The notes under the pieces: generated by a model | Seen by the model: only the letters and a program-made list of their open reading frames with translations | What the model was told of the DNA's origin: nothing | Database searches by the model: none | Part shown: positions 6,628 through 12,956 of the stretch, piece after piece | Position numbering within the stretch: position 1 is the first letter of the stretch | Layout of the letters: each line of letters begins with the position of its first letter | Made by a program: the position numbers and the translations under genes | From: Betaproteobacteria bacterium | GTDB lineage: Bacteria; Pseudomonadota; Gammaproteobacteria; Burkholderiales; Burkholderiaceae | Reading direction: 5' to 3' | DNA: 12,963 nucleotides | Assembly: GCA_013205155.1 (NCBI GenBank) | Contig: JABMMT010000253.1 | Coordinates: 1 to 12,963 of the forward strand

Positions 6628-6713
6628 CCCCAACAAGCGTTACTTAAAGTAACGCTCAAAAGACAAAACCCCCACCATTGCTAGTAAGGGTGTGCTTTTC
6701 TGGTGGGCCCACC
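6628..6713 (-). repeat. tRNA-end repeat, copy 2 (truncated)
   Basis: It matches copy 1 over 86 bases (630-715) with about seven mismatches. The palindrome at the start is longer here: 21 bases (6636-6656), arms AGCGTTACTT and AAGTAACGCT around one A. Bases 6638-6679 equal 640-681 except at the edges. The tRNA part stops after TGGTGGGCCCACC (6701-6713), that is the acceptor end and only a few T-stem bases; the sequence then turns unrelated. This copy closes module 1, the whole Rut-like operon with its upstream region, as a 6.0 kb block between direct repeats. Confidence 0.85.
6666..6693 (-). terminator. Terminator hairpin in repeat copy 2, partly decayed
   Basis: The minus-strand arms ACACCCTTA (6693-6685) and TGGGGGTTT (6674-6666) pair with one mismatch and two U-G pairs, followed by TTTTGTCTTTT. 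It lies between the glycosyltransferase gene and the Rut-like operon, both read on the minus strand, so it would insulate the operon from upstream transcription, though more weakly than copies 1 and 3. Confidence 0.6.
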
Positions 6714-6847
6714 GATTAATGTTCTTCCATATTAGCTTGGGTGCAACTTGATTGTTCCCTGCTGCCTCCTCAACCGCAGACACAATGATGTCTTACTTGC
6801 CTCATCAAGTAATGTTGCTACATGCGGATAAATACTGTGAGAAAGTT

Positions 6848-6866
6848 ATCGTATGGAAAATACGAT
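6848..6866 (-). terminator. Hairpin just after the glycosyltransferase stop codon
   Basis: Perfect seven-base arms ATCGTAT (6848-6854) and ATACGAT (6860-6866) enclose a five-base loop directly after the stop codon at 6867-6869. The minus-strand bases that follow (AACTTTCTC) are only modestly T-rich, so termination strength is doubtful. Confidence 0.35.
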
Positions 6867-8108
6867 TTATTGCTTAATAAAAATTTCTCTTAAGACGGGT
6901 GATGATGCCAGTTTATCTTTTGAATGGGAATTTAGTATTAAATCGTGATAATTGTTTTCTAATTTTTTAGTTACTTGATCCCATGAAATTTCTAAGGTTG
7001 TTTGTCTTGCCTGGATCCTCAAATTTTCTAAATCAACCTCATCTTTCATTAGCGCAAGGCCTGCTGCAACGAAGGAGTTGGCCTCATTTAGACTAGCTAA
7101 AAATCCATTGGCACCATGATCTATAAATTGCCGAGCTGCTGCATAGTCATATGCCAACACAGCTAGTCCACTAGCCATCGCTTCGATCGTTACATTACCA
7201 AATGTTTCACTCAGGCTCGAAAATAAAAAGATATCGCCACTAGCATAATGGCTTGCAAGTGCTTCATCCCTCTGCACCCCAGTAAAGATACTATTAGGGC
7301 AACTTAACTTTAAGGACCCTTTTTCAGGACCATCACCAACCCATACCATTTTCAGATTTGGATTAACTTGTAACATTGCCTTAAATGTTTCTACAGTGAC
7401 TTGAAGATTTTTCTCTGAAGCAAGTCTACCGACACATAAGACGACTTTTTCATGGCCCTTAACTCCCCAATGATCTCGCAATTCTTGACAACGCTTAGAT
7501 GGATTAAATAATTCAGTATCTACTCCTCTAGCCAATACTTTGAGTCTCTCAAAGCCATTACTGAGTAACTGATTTTTGAGTTCCTGAGTTGGCACCATTG
7601 TGAAGTTGCTATTGTTATGAAAATAACAAAGATACCTTTGAATCGGATTTTTTAGGAAGCTCATCCCATAGTGCGTTGAATAGGCATCAAAATTCGTTCG
7701 GAAATCTGAACAAATAGGAATGTTTAATTTTTTAGCCGCCTCTAGCGCTGACCAACCCAGAGGACCTTCGGTAACAATATGGACAAGACTAGGCCTATCA
7801 GATGCCCATTGCTTTAACAGCATATTTTTTTGAGGGAGACCCATCCTTAGCGAGCTATAACCCGGTATAGGCATTCCTAGTGTCAGTATTTCTTTGAAAT
7901 GGGGTTCATTTTTGGGTTTATCTTTTAATCCCTGACGAGGCCGGATGAGCGTGATGTCATGCCCCAGCTTCGCCAGACCCTTAATGAATCGAGCGATCGT
8001 GCTAGCCACCCCATTAACCTCTGGAGGATATGTTTCCGTAACAATAGCAACCTTTACTGAGGTATTCAGGTTTTGATTGCTGTTTATTCCCATGGCGTCT
8101 GAAGTCAT
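6867..8108 (-). CDS. GT4-family glycosyltransferase (GT-B fold), MgtA/PimB-like
   Basis: A 413-residue GT-B retaining glycosyltransferase. The N-terminal domain opens with VAIVTETYPPEVNGVAST (19-36), the glycine-loop motif of the mannosyl/glucosyl-transferase group that modifies lipids and glycans. The C-terminal donor domain has VGRLASEKN (226-234, Arg228 and Lys233 for the sugar-nucleotide phosphates), VGDGP (257-261), and the E-x7-E motif SETFGNVTIEAMASG with Glu301 and Glu309. No signal peptide or membrane span is seen, so it should act at the cytoplasmic face. Donor and acceptor are not readable; GDP-mannose or UDP-sugar onto a lipid would fit the neighbours. The start is ATG 8108 or ATG 8093, neither with a strong ribosome site. 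It diverges from the gene at 8254 across a 145-base intergenic region. Confidence 0.87.
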   Translation of the reverse strand: MTSDAMGINSNQNLNTSVKVAIVTETYPPEVNGVASTIARFIKGLAKLGHDITLIRPRQGLKDKPKNEPHFKEILTLGMPIPGYSSLRMGLPQKNMLLKQWASDRPSLVHIVTEGPLGWSALEAAKKLNIPICSDFRTNFDAYSTHYGMSFLKNPIQRYLCYFHNNSNFTMVPTQELKNQLLSNGFERLKVLARGVDTELFNPSKRCQELRDHWGVKGHEKVVLCVGRLASEKNLQVTVETFKAMLQVNPNLKMVWVGDGPEKGSLKLSCPNSIFTGVQRDEALASHYASGDIFLFSSLSETFGNVTIEAMASGLAVLAYDYAAARQFIDHGANGFLASLNEANSFVAAGLALMKDEVDLENLRIQARQTTLEISWDQVTKKLENNYHDLILNSHSKDKLASSPVLREIFIKQ

Positions 8109-8176
8109 TAGTGCTGAGTATTCTCGAAGAAAATAACAGTTTTATGACAAAGTGTATTTTTTTACATGTCTTAAAG

Positions 8177-8206
8177 TTGTCACAAATAAATTGTAAATAT
8201 AGTGAC
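8177..8206 (+). promoter_or_regulatory. TTGTCACA element between the glycosyltransferase and the membrane-protein gene
   Basis: TTGTCACA (8177-8184), fifteen bases, then TAGTGAC (8200-8206). The same octamer, spacing and TARTGAC end recur at 12536-12565, again upstream of a plus-strand gene. TTGTCA with TATAGT (8198-8203) at a short 15-base spacing could be a promoter; TGTCAC (8178-8183) and GTGACA (8202-8207) also form an inverted repeat, so it could be an operator. Confidence 0.4.
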
Positions 8207-8253
8207 ATTCATACTTTTGTAATGTAGCACTTCAATATTCAGAGGATCCAAAA

Positions 8254-8901
8254 TTGATTCAATTTTTCGAAACCCTAAAAAAACAGCGCTGGGATGATCA
8301 TCGCTATTACCACCATAGCCGCATCAATCAATCACTACACCTTGTTAGTGCTCTGAGTTTCTTAACTGCTTACTTTTTACTTTTTACTGATCCTATCGCA
8401 GCCTCATTGCTCGCCTGGTTAGTTGCTATGACAACTCGTCAAAGTGGACATTTCTTTTTTGAGCCAAAAGGATATGACGAGGTTAATAAAGCCACTCATG
8501 AATACAAAGAAGAAATCAAAGTAGGGTACAACCTCAATAGAAAAATTATTCTTCTAGCCATTTGGGCTGCAATTCCGGTATTGGTGTATTTCAATCCCGT
8601 GTTCTTGCAAAAATTTGTTGCCCTGAATACCTTCACTAACACCGAAGGTTTTATTCGACAAACTGGTCTCTTATGGCTCTGGCTTGGTGTTGGTGGCGTG
8701 CTTTTCCGTACATTTCACCTCTTTTTCATTCATGACGTTGAAGCGGCTATAGCGTGGATGACAAAAATCCTCACAGACCCATTCCATGATGCAAAAATTT
8801 ATGCTATTTCCCCGCTCTATTTACTACGTGGGCAACTTATAGATCCCATGGAGCACATTGAATACGATGAGGAAAATCTAAGCTCAATCAAGCCATCATG
8901 A
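8254..8901 (+). CDS. His-rich multi-pass membrane protein, Mpo1/DUF962-like
   Basis: A 215-residue membrane protein with about four hydrophobic segments (roughly 28-45, 47-61, 97-115, 137-156) and many conserved-looking His residues near the membrane: HRYYHHSRIN (16-25), LH at 28-29, SGHFFFEP (64-71), H82, H155 and H160. The pattern H...N...LH plus GH-x-x-FE resembles the Mpo1/YGL010w (DUF962) family, whose yeast member is an iron-dependent dioxygenase of 2-hydroxy fatty acids. The assignment is tentative; it may also be a fatty-acid-hydroxylase-like protein. The start is TTG 8254, fixed by AGAGGA seven bases upstream and the absence of an earlier ATG. Its stop overlaps the convergent aminotransferase gene by six bases. 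Confidence 0.65.
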   Translation: MIQFFETLKKQRWDDHRYYHHSRINQSLHLVSALSFLTAYFLLFTDPIAASLLAWLVAMTTRQSGHFFFEPKGYDEVNKATHEYKEEIKVGYNLNRKIILLAIWAAIPVLVYFNPVFLQKFVALNTFTNTEGFIRQTGLLWLWLGVGGVLFRTFHLFFIHDVEAAIAWMTKILTDPFHDAKIYAISPLYLLRGQLIDPMEHIEYDEENLSSIKPS

Positions 8902-10569
8902 AGTTGAAGCTTGCAATCTAGGGTTTTTTCTAAATAGCATTTCTTTAATAATTTGGAACTTGATCGCTTTATTACTTAAGCTATCTTCATTCCACCACCA
9001 AGCATCCTGCTTCATGGACTGAGCTGCGGTAATAAACCGCTCATGTACCGCCTGCATGTCTGAATCAGTATAGTTAAGACTAAAAATAAATCTTCCTGTA
9101 CCAATCCAACTCAGAGCTAGGCCTTGCTCCTTTAAGTAGTACTGAAACATCCAGTTATAGCGACTCGGTTCAGTAAAATAAACAGTCCAAATACTAGACA
9201 TGTTGACGACTCTGACTGGCAGGTTCATTAAAATCAATTGATCATTCAAACTTTTGGTGCGTTGATCCCAGACTAGGTCTAAATTTTCATATATTTTTTT
9301 GACTGCTGGAGTTTCAAGTTGCTCTAGAAATACCTGCATAGCTCCCATCACATATGGATGTGAGTTAAACGTCCCTCGTGCAAAGCAGATGTCAGCTGGT
9401 TTTTCTTCCCTAAACCGCTTCATTAAATCACTTCGTCCGCACACTACCCCAATCGGCAAACCACCGCCTAAAGTTTTACCATAGGTCACCATATCAGCAC
9501 GAACACCAAAGTATTCTTGAGCACCACCCTGAGCCAAACGAAATCCTACAAACACCTCATCAAAAATCAGAATAATCCCTTTTTCTGAGCAGACTTCTCT
9601 TAACTCTTGAAGCCATTTGGTATAAACAACACGGTCGTAATGGGCTTTTCGTGAACTATCAAGCAGGGAAGAGTCGCCAGGGGCCCCCTTATTCAGATTC
9701 ATTGCTTGCAGAGGATTAATTAATACGCAAGCAATATCTTTCCGATTGCGAAGAACGCGTAAGGTATCTTGATCTGCCTCCTTCAGAGTATAAGTTTCTC
9801 TAGGCGGAAGTGGATTGCCAATGCCTGGCTGCACGTCTTCCCACCAGCCGTGATACGCGCCATTAAACCGCACTACATGACTTCTTTTTGTATGGTAACG
9901 AGCCAAGCGTACCGCCTGCATTACAGCCTCTGTGCCAGACATATGAAAGGACACTTCATCTAGCTTCGATAAAGCCTTTAAGCGCTTGACATTATCCGCA
10001 ACGATTGGATGATAAAAACCTAAAACAGGGCCAAGCTCAGAAACACGTTTAGCACCCTCTTCAATGGCTCTTTTATAAAAGTCAATTCCTAGAACATTAA
10101 CGCCATATGATCCAGTTAAATCGTAAAAAGTATTGCCATCTAGGTCCGTCATTGTGACTCCGGACGAAGACTGCATAAAACTACCTGATTTCAGATGCTT
10201 ACTTACAAAGTTACTAAATTGAAATGGTACCCGATACCTACCCGTAAATTGCAAATCTGATATGGTTTCTGCCGCTTGATTTGTCAGGCTAACTGATTTT
10301 TTAAAACGCTCTTGATAGACCTGCGACAGACGCATAAATCCAATTTCTCTCAAAGATGCGATATTATCTGGTGCCCCATCAGCTTGAAAAATGGAGTTTT
10401 GATTGAAGGAATAATAAGGAATCAAACGAGCCACTCTCTTTGCCATACGAGAATGTCCCGCTAAAGAGGGATGCTTAGCCTTAGATAGCTGCAGTCTTAC
10501 ATAAGACCTCCTAGTTATCCATATTCCAAATACTGCACCGAATATACTTAGTGCTATCCAGTTATCCAT
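8896..10569 (-). CDS. Membrane-anchored class-III PLP aminotransferase / glutamate-1-semialdehyde aminomutase-like
   Basis: A 557-residue fold-type I PLP enzyme of the class-III aminotransferase group. PLP Lys365 sits in YGKTLGGGLP (363-372), the ring-nitrogen Asp337 in IFDEVFVGFR, the phosphate loop in SGTEA (211-215) and YHGWW (239-243). The spacing and KTLGGGLPIG favour the glutamate-1-semialdehyde aminomutase branch. It is about 120 residues longer than that enzyme: residues 3-19 form a membrane span followed by basic residues, then a roughly 90-residue region without a recognised domain precedes the catalytic part. GGGG lies eight bases before ATG 10569. It is divergent from the decarboxylase-family gene (54 bases apart). 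A housekeeping hemL role is unlikely given the anchor and neighbours; an amino-lipid or acyl-carrier-bound substrate is a guess. Confidence 0.82.
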   Translation of the reverse strand: MDNWIALSIFGAVFGIWITRRSYVRLQLSKAKHPSLAGHSRMAKRVARLIPYYSFNQNSIFQADGAPDNIASLREIGFMRLSQVYQERFKKSVSLTNQAAETISDLQFTGRYRVPFQFSNFVSKHLKSGSFMQSSSGVTMTDLDGNTFYDLTGSYGVNVLGIDFYKRAIEEGAKRVSELGPVLGFYHPIVADNVKRLKALSKLDEVSFHMSGTEAVMQAVRLARYHTKRSHVVRFNGAYHGWWEDVQPGIGNPLPPRETYTLKEADQDTLRVLRNRKDIACVLINPLQAMNLNKGAPGDSSLLDSSRKAHYDRVVYTKWLQELREVCSEKGIILIFDEVFVGFRLAQGGAQEYFGVRADMVTYGKTLGGGLPIGVVCGRSDLMKRFREEKPADICFARGTFNSHPYVMGAMQVFLEQLETPAVKKIYENLDLVWDQRTKSLNDQLILMNLPVRVVNMSSIWTVYFTEPSRYNWMFQYYLKEQGLALSWIGTGRFIFSLNYTDSDMQAVHERFITAAQSMKQDAWWWNEDSLSNKAIKFQIIKEMLFRKNPRLQASTS

Positions 10570-10623
10570 AGATATCCCCGTTGAATTATTTAATCACTTT
10601 TACTCTATTTATTTGACAAAATT

Positions 10624-11514
10624 ATGTCAGTGAAAAAAATCATCCAAAACATACTGTCTCAGGAAGATCTTAACTTCTTACTGACAAATCGTATTCCTCG
10701 CAACGGATTAACCCGTTTTATGGGCTGGTTTAGTCAAATTGAGAATCCAGTTATTGCCTATATATCTATCAATGTTTGGAAGTTCTTTTCTGCACTTGAT
10801 TTATCGGAGGCTAAAAGTCAGCACTTTAAAAGTATGCATGCCTGCTTTACGCGTGAATTGAAGCCCAATGCAAGACCAATCAATCAAGGCTTCAATAATC
10901 TAGTGAGTCCGTGCGATGCTCTGATTGGAGCATTCGGAAGAGTGAGTAATGGTGAAATTTTTCAAGCCAAAGGCTTTCCTTACCATATAGAAGACTTGAT
11001 ACCCAACAAGAGCTTAGCCAAGAGTTATGAAGGATGTGAATATGTAACCTTGCGACTCACTTCAAGCATGTACCACCGATTTCATGCTCCAACGGTAATG
11101 CGGATCAGAAAAATCACTTACATTTCTGGCGATACCTGGAATGTAAACCCAATAGCACTAAAGCGAGTTGAACGACTCTTTTGCAAGAATGAAAGAGCCG
11201 TGATTGAATGTGAAATAGATCATCCAGACAAGGGAACTAAAAATACAATTCTGACTCTAGTGCCTGTAGCAGCCATTCTTGTTGCCAGCATTCGTATGCA
11301 CTGCATTGATCTTCTCTTTCACCTACAGTACAAAGGCCCTAATGAGATTGACTGTGACGTTGCCGTCACTCGCGGCGAGGAATTAGGCTGGTTTCAGCAC
11401 GGCTCAACTATTATTATTTTTGCTCCAAAAGATTACCACTTACTGCCAAGCTTAAATCTGGGGGACCACATTCGTATGGGTGAAGCTTTATTTGAATGCT
11501 CGCTAGAACGATAA
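10624..11514 (+). CDS. Phosphatidylserine decarboxylase-family proenzyme
   Basis: A 296-residue protein of the PSD family. It keeps the Asp-His-Ser self-processing triad: Asp98 in SPCDALIG, His154 in YHRFHAP (150-156), and Ser261 in HGST (259-262), where cleavage before Ser gives the pyruvoyl-bearing alpha chain. FTRELKPNARPI (75-86) matches the conserved start of the catalytic domain. The family makes phosphatidylethanolamine at the inner membrane; HGST instead of LGST and the company of an aminotransferase suggest a divergent paralogue, possibly with another serine- or amino-lipid substrate. No ribosome site precedes ATG 10624, but homology starts early, so it is kept. Its stop lies one base from the convergent START-protein gene. 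Confidence 0.87.
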   Translation: MSVKKIIQNILSQEDLNFLLTNRIPRNGLTRFMGWFSQIENPVIAYISINVWKFFSALDLSEAKSQHFKSMHACFTRELKPNARPINQGFNNLVSPCDALIGAFGRVSNGEIFQAKGFPYHIEDLIPNKSLAKSYEGCEYVTLRLTSSMYHRFHAPTVMRIRKITYISGDTWNVNPIALKRVERLFCKNERAVIECEIDHPDKGTKNTILTLVPVAAILVASIRMHCIDLLFHLQYKGPNEIDCDVAVTRGEELGWFQHGSTIIIFAPKDYHLLPSLNLGDHIRMGEALFECSLER

Positions 11515-11515
11515 G

Positions 11516-12124
11516 CTATTTACAAGCCAACCTCAGAGTGTCGCGGCTACGCTCCATGCCCTCAGCCATCATTTCGAAACTCTTCCGAATACTATACCGC
11601 ATGAAATATTCTATGATCCCATTAGGAATCATAGAATCTGGCTCGATAATGCTGGCATATCGTACCAATACACCGTTCTCATTGGTTTGTAGCCTCCATG
11701 TCCCAGAATAGGCTTTGTTATCACCTTTAATCTGAATAAAATTGAGACCTTGGTTAGGTAGCTCCGTAAACTCCACTTCAGAACGCATTTGAATAGGGAC
11801 TAATAAAACTCGCTCCTCAATGAGCCTTTCTACAGTCACCTTATGACCATTCCTTCTGCGCACTTTGGACTCAACAATTCCTGGAATGGTTTTTACATCC
11901 TCATAGTCTGTCAAAAAAGTATATGCCTCACACTGACTAACTGGCGTCACATAGCTAGCTTGCACCTTAAAGCCTACCCCTGATTTTTCTACAAATACCT
12001 GTAAGTCATAAGGGGCTAGCTCAGCGATTGCAAAACAAGATTGACCACCCGTTAACAAGCATAAAAGAGTCGCTCCCCTCACAATAGATCCACCCAGCAC
12101 GGATAATGAATCGGCAATGCTCAA
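11516..12124 (-). CDS. Exported START/SRPBCC-family (polyketide cyclase / Coq10-like) protein
   Basis: A 202-residue protein with a signal peptide (hydrophobic about 8-26, cut after CFAIA at residue 34) and a START-like lipid-binding domain. The domain shows AYTFLTDYEDVKTIPGIVESKV (67-88), the usual helix-grip start of Coq10/RatA-type proteins, and a long C-terminal helix with SFEMMAEGMERSRDTL. It should be periplasmic and could carry a hydrophobic ligand. The start is TTG 12124, which overlaps the TGA stop of the upstream gene in TTGA; GAGGAAGAG just upstream supports it. It forms a two-gene unit with the small protein gene at 12121-12363. Confidence 0.78.
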   Translation of the reverse strand: MSIADSLSVLGGSIVRGATLLCLLTGGQSCFAIAELAPYDLQVFVEKSGVGFKVQASYVTPVSQCEAYTFLTDYEDVKTIPGIVESKVRRRNGHKVTVERLIEERVLLVPIQMRSEVEFTELPNQGLNFIQIKGDNKAYSGTWRLQTNENGVLVRYASIIEPDSMIPNGIIEYFMRYSIRKSFEMMAEGMERSRDTLRLACK

Positions 12125-12363
12125 TACTCTTCCTCAGTATTGAGATCTAGGAATATAAGTGACTCAGCATCAGCCAGCTCTGCGAACTCTACAGCATTCA
12201 TCTGATCCTCAAATGAAAGTTGTGCAAAACGTTCTGCCGCTTCAAAGTTTTTTTCTCTGTAGTTATCTAAGGCTAATAATTGATTCCATGCCGCTTTTTG
12301 ATAATACTCGGCAGACATTCTTCTCAAACTAATAACCTTGTCATTTAGGTTTTGATCCAGCAT
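12121..12363 (-). CDS. Small helical acidic protein, unknown function
   Basis: An 80-residue protein I do not recognise. It is predicted mostly helical, with acidic C-terminus (DLNTEEEY) and repeated small/aromatic heptad-like pattern (AEYYQKAAWNQLLALDNY, then FEAAERFAQLSFEDQ), which resembles a single TPR-like helical pair. AAGGAG seven bases before ATG 12363 fixes the start; a TTG at 12399 is less likely. Stop and start of the exported START-protein gene overlap by four bases, so the two products are likely made together. No signal peptide, so cytoplasmic. Confidence 0.7.
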   Translation of the reverse strand: MLDQNLNDKVISLRRMSAEYYQKAAWNQLLALDNYREKNFEAAERFAQLSFEDQMNAVEFAELADAESLIFLDLNTEEEY

Positions 12364-12667
12364 TTTTATCTCCTTCAATTCGTCATTGAACTTGATCAAG
12401 ATGCTCTACTTTTCTTATGACATTTATGTGAATTTATGCAACTATCTTTGTCACAATTTAGATCTGTATATCAAGCCCATATGTGACAATTTCACTATTT
12501 AAAATTACTAAAAAATATTTCAGTTAACGATAGATTTGTCACATTTATTCATCAACAATAATGACTACTTATGGGAGATGAAGAGCAATCCTGCTTCTTT
12601 TCGGTCTCCTTAGTTTGCTCTAACAGCCCATAGGTAACCACTTCTAATTTATTTAGGGAGAGAATTG
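12364..12667. promoter_or_regulatory. Divergent regulatory region with three TTGTCACA elements
   Basis: This 304-base region separates the two minus-strand genes from the small plus-strand gene. It has no coding sequence I can support. TTGTCACA occurs at 12448-12455 (+), 12489-12482 (-) and 12536-12543 (+); the first two form an inverted pair. The third is followed after fifteen bases by TAATGAC, as at 8177-8206. TGACAT (12418-12423) and ATGTGA (12426-12431) form another small inverted repeat nearby. The sites resemble half-sites of a dimeric regulator; TGTGACAATTTCACT at 12482-12496 is close to a CRP site but has five rather than six central bases. Confidence 0.4.
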
Positions 12668-12847
12668 ATGACTACCTTTACTACTGAAGATCGTGAGCTG
12701 GTTGAAAAAGAGCCTATTCCCTTCTATGGTTATTGCTATTTAACTGACCCAACCACCAAAGCTAATAATGCGCTTTTGCATCCGGCGCTTAAGAAAATTA
12801 AAGTGGAATACAGAGTTGATGACAGCAGTGAGGATTTAGAGGAGTAA
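12668..12847 (+). CDS. Small acidic protein, unknown function
   Basis: A 59-residue protein I do not recognise. It has TTEDRELVEKEPIPFYGY at the start, a central NNALLHPALKKIKVEY and an acidic tail DDSSEDLEE. No membrane span or signal is seen. AGGGAGA before ATG 12668 supports translation; TTG 12665 directly before it is less likely. Its stop codon TAA (12845-12847) lies inside repeat copy 3, whose homology begins at GTAAC (12844), so the end of the reading frame may have been set when the repeat was joined. The terminator hairpin at 12861-12888 follows directly. Confidence 0.6.
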   Translation: MTTFTTEDRELVEKEPIPFYGYCYLTDPTTKANNALLHPALKKIKVEYRVDDSSEDLEE

Positions 12848-12860
12848 CTCTCAAATGACA

Positions 12861-12888
12861 AAACCCCCACCATTTCTGTTGAGGGTTT
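12861..12888. terminator. Terminator hairpin in repeat copy 3
   Basis: Plus-strand arms AAACCCCCA (12861-12869) and TGAGGGTTT (12880-12888) pair with one mismatch around a ten-base loop, and TTTGCATTTC follows. On the minus strand the mismatch becomes a U-G pair and TTTTGTCATTT follows. It is placed to end the small plus-strand gene that stops at 12847. Confidence 0.65.
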
Positions 12889-12895
12889 GCATTTC

Positions 12896-12940
12896 TGGTA
12901 GGCCCACCAGGACTTGCACCTGGGACCAAAGGATTATGAG
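12896..12940 (-). pseudogene. 3' half of a tRNA with CAU anticodon, degenerate
   Basis: On the minus strand: anticodon loop CTCATAA (12940-12934) with CAT in the middle, stem strand TCCTT, variable loop TGGTC, T stem CCAGG and CCTGG, acceptor strand TGGGCCT and ACCA (12899-12896). The order and CTCATAATC...TTGGTC recall tRNA-Ile2(CAU), with elongator Met as alternative. The T loop reads TGCAAGT: the universal T at position 55 is G. No partner for the anticodon stem precedes the loop, so it is not a working tRNA. Confidence 0.78.
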
Positions 12941-12956
12941 GGCAGAAGCCCATAAT
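12933..12956. other. Hairpin joined to the broken end of the tRNA remnant
   Basis: GGGC (12940-12943) and GCCC (12948-12951) pair around AGAA, and ATTAT (12933-12937) pairs with ATAAT (12952-12956), leaving two bulged bases. The left arm consists of the former anticodon-loop bases. It lies at the point where tRNA similarity stops. Confidence 0.45.

Larger units (their letters stand above)
12844..12940 (-). repeat. tRNA-end repeat, copy 3
   Basis: Homology to copies 1 and 2 starts at GTAAC-CTCAAA-GACAAAAC (12844 onward), so the left half of the palindrome is missing. The terminator and the tRNA 3' part then follow in the same order, and here the similarity to a tRNA extends through the anticodon loop (12934-12940). 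It lies 6195 bp from copy 2 and closes module 2. Several point changes, including the T loop, show it is older or under less constraint than copy 1. Confidence 0.8.

Noticed and set aside
8014..8208. Minus-strand 64-codon ORF across the glycosyltransferase start
   Set aside because: It overlaps the real glycosyltransferase N-terminus in another frame and continues into AT-rich regulatory sequence; composition is not protein-like.
10613..10618. TTGACA as a -35 element for the decarboxylase-family gene
   Set aside because: It is only five bases from the start codon, and no -10 hexamer lies at the right distance; a transcript from it would begin inside the gene.
12482..12496. CRP binding site TGTGA...TCACT
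   Set aside because: The two half-sites are five bases apart instead of six and the second is imperfect; the TTGTCACA repeat explains the sequence better.
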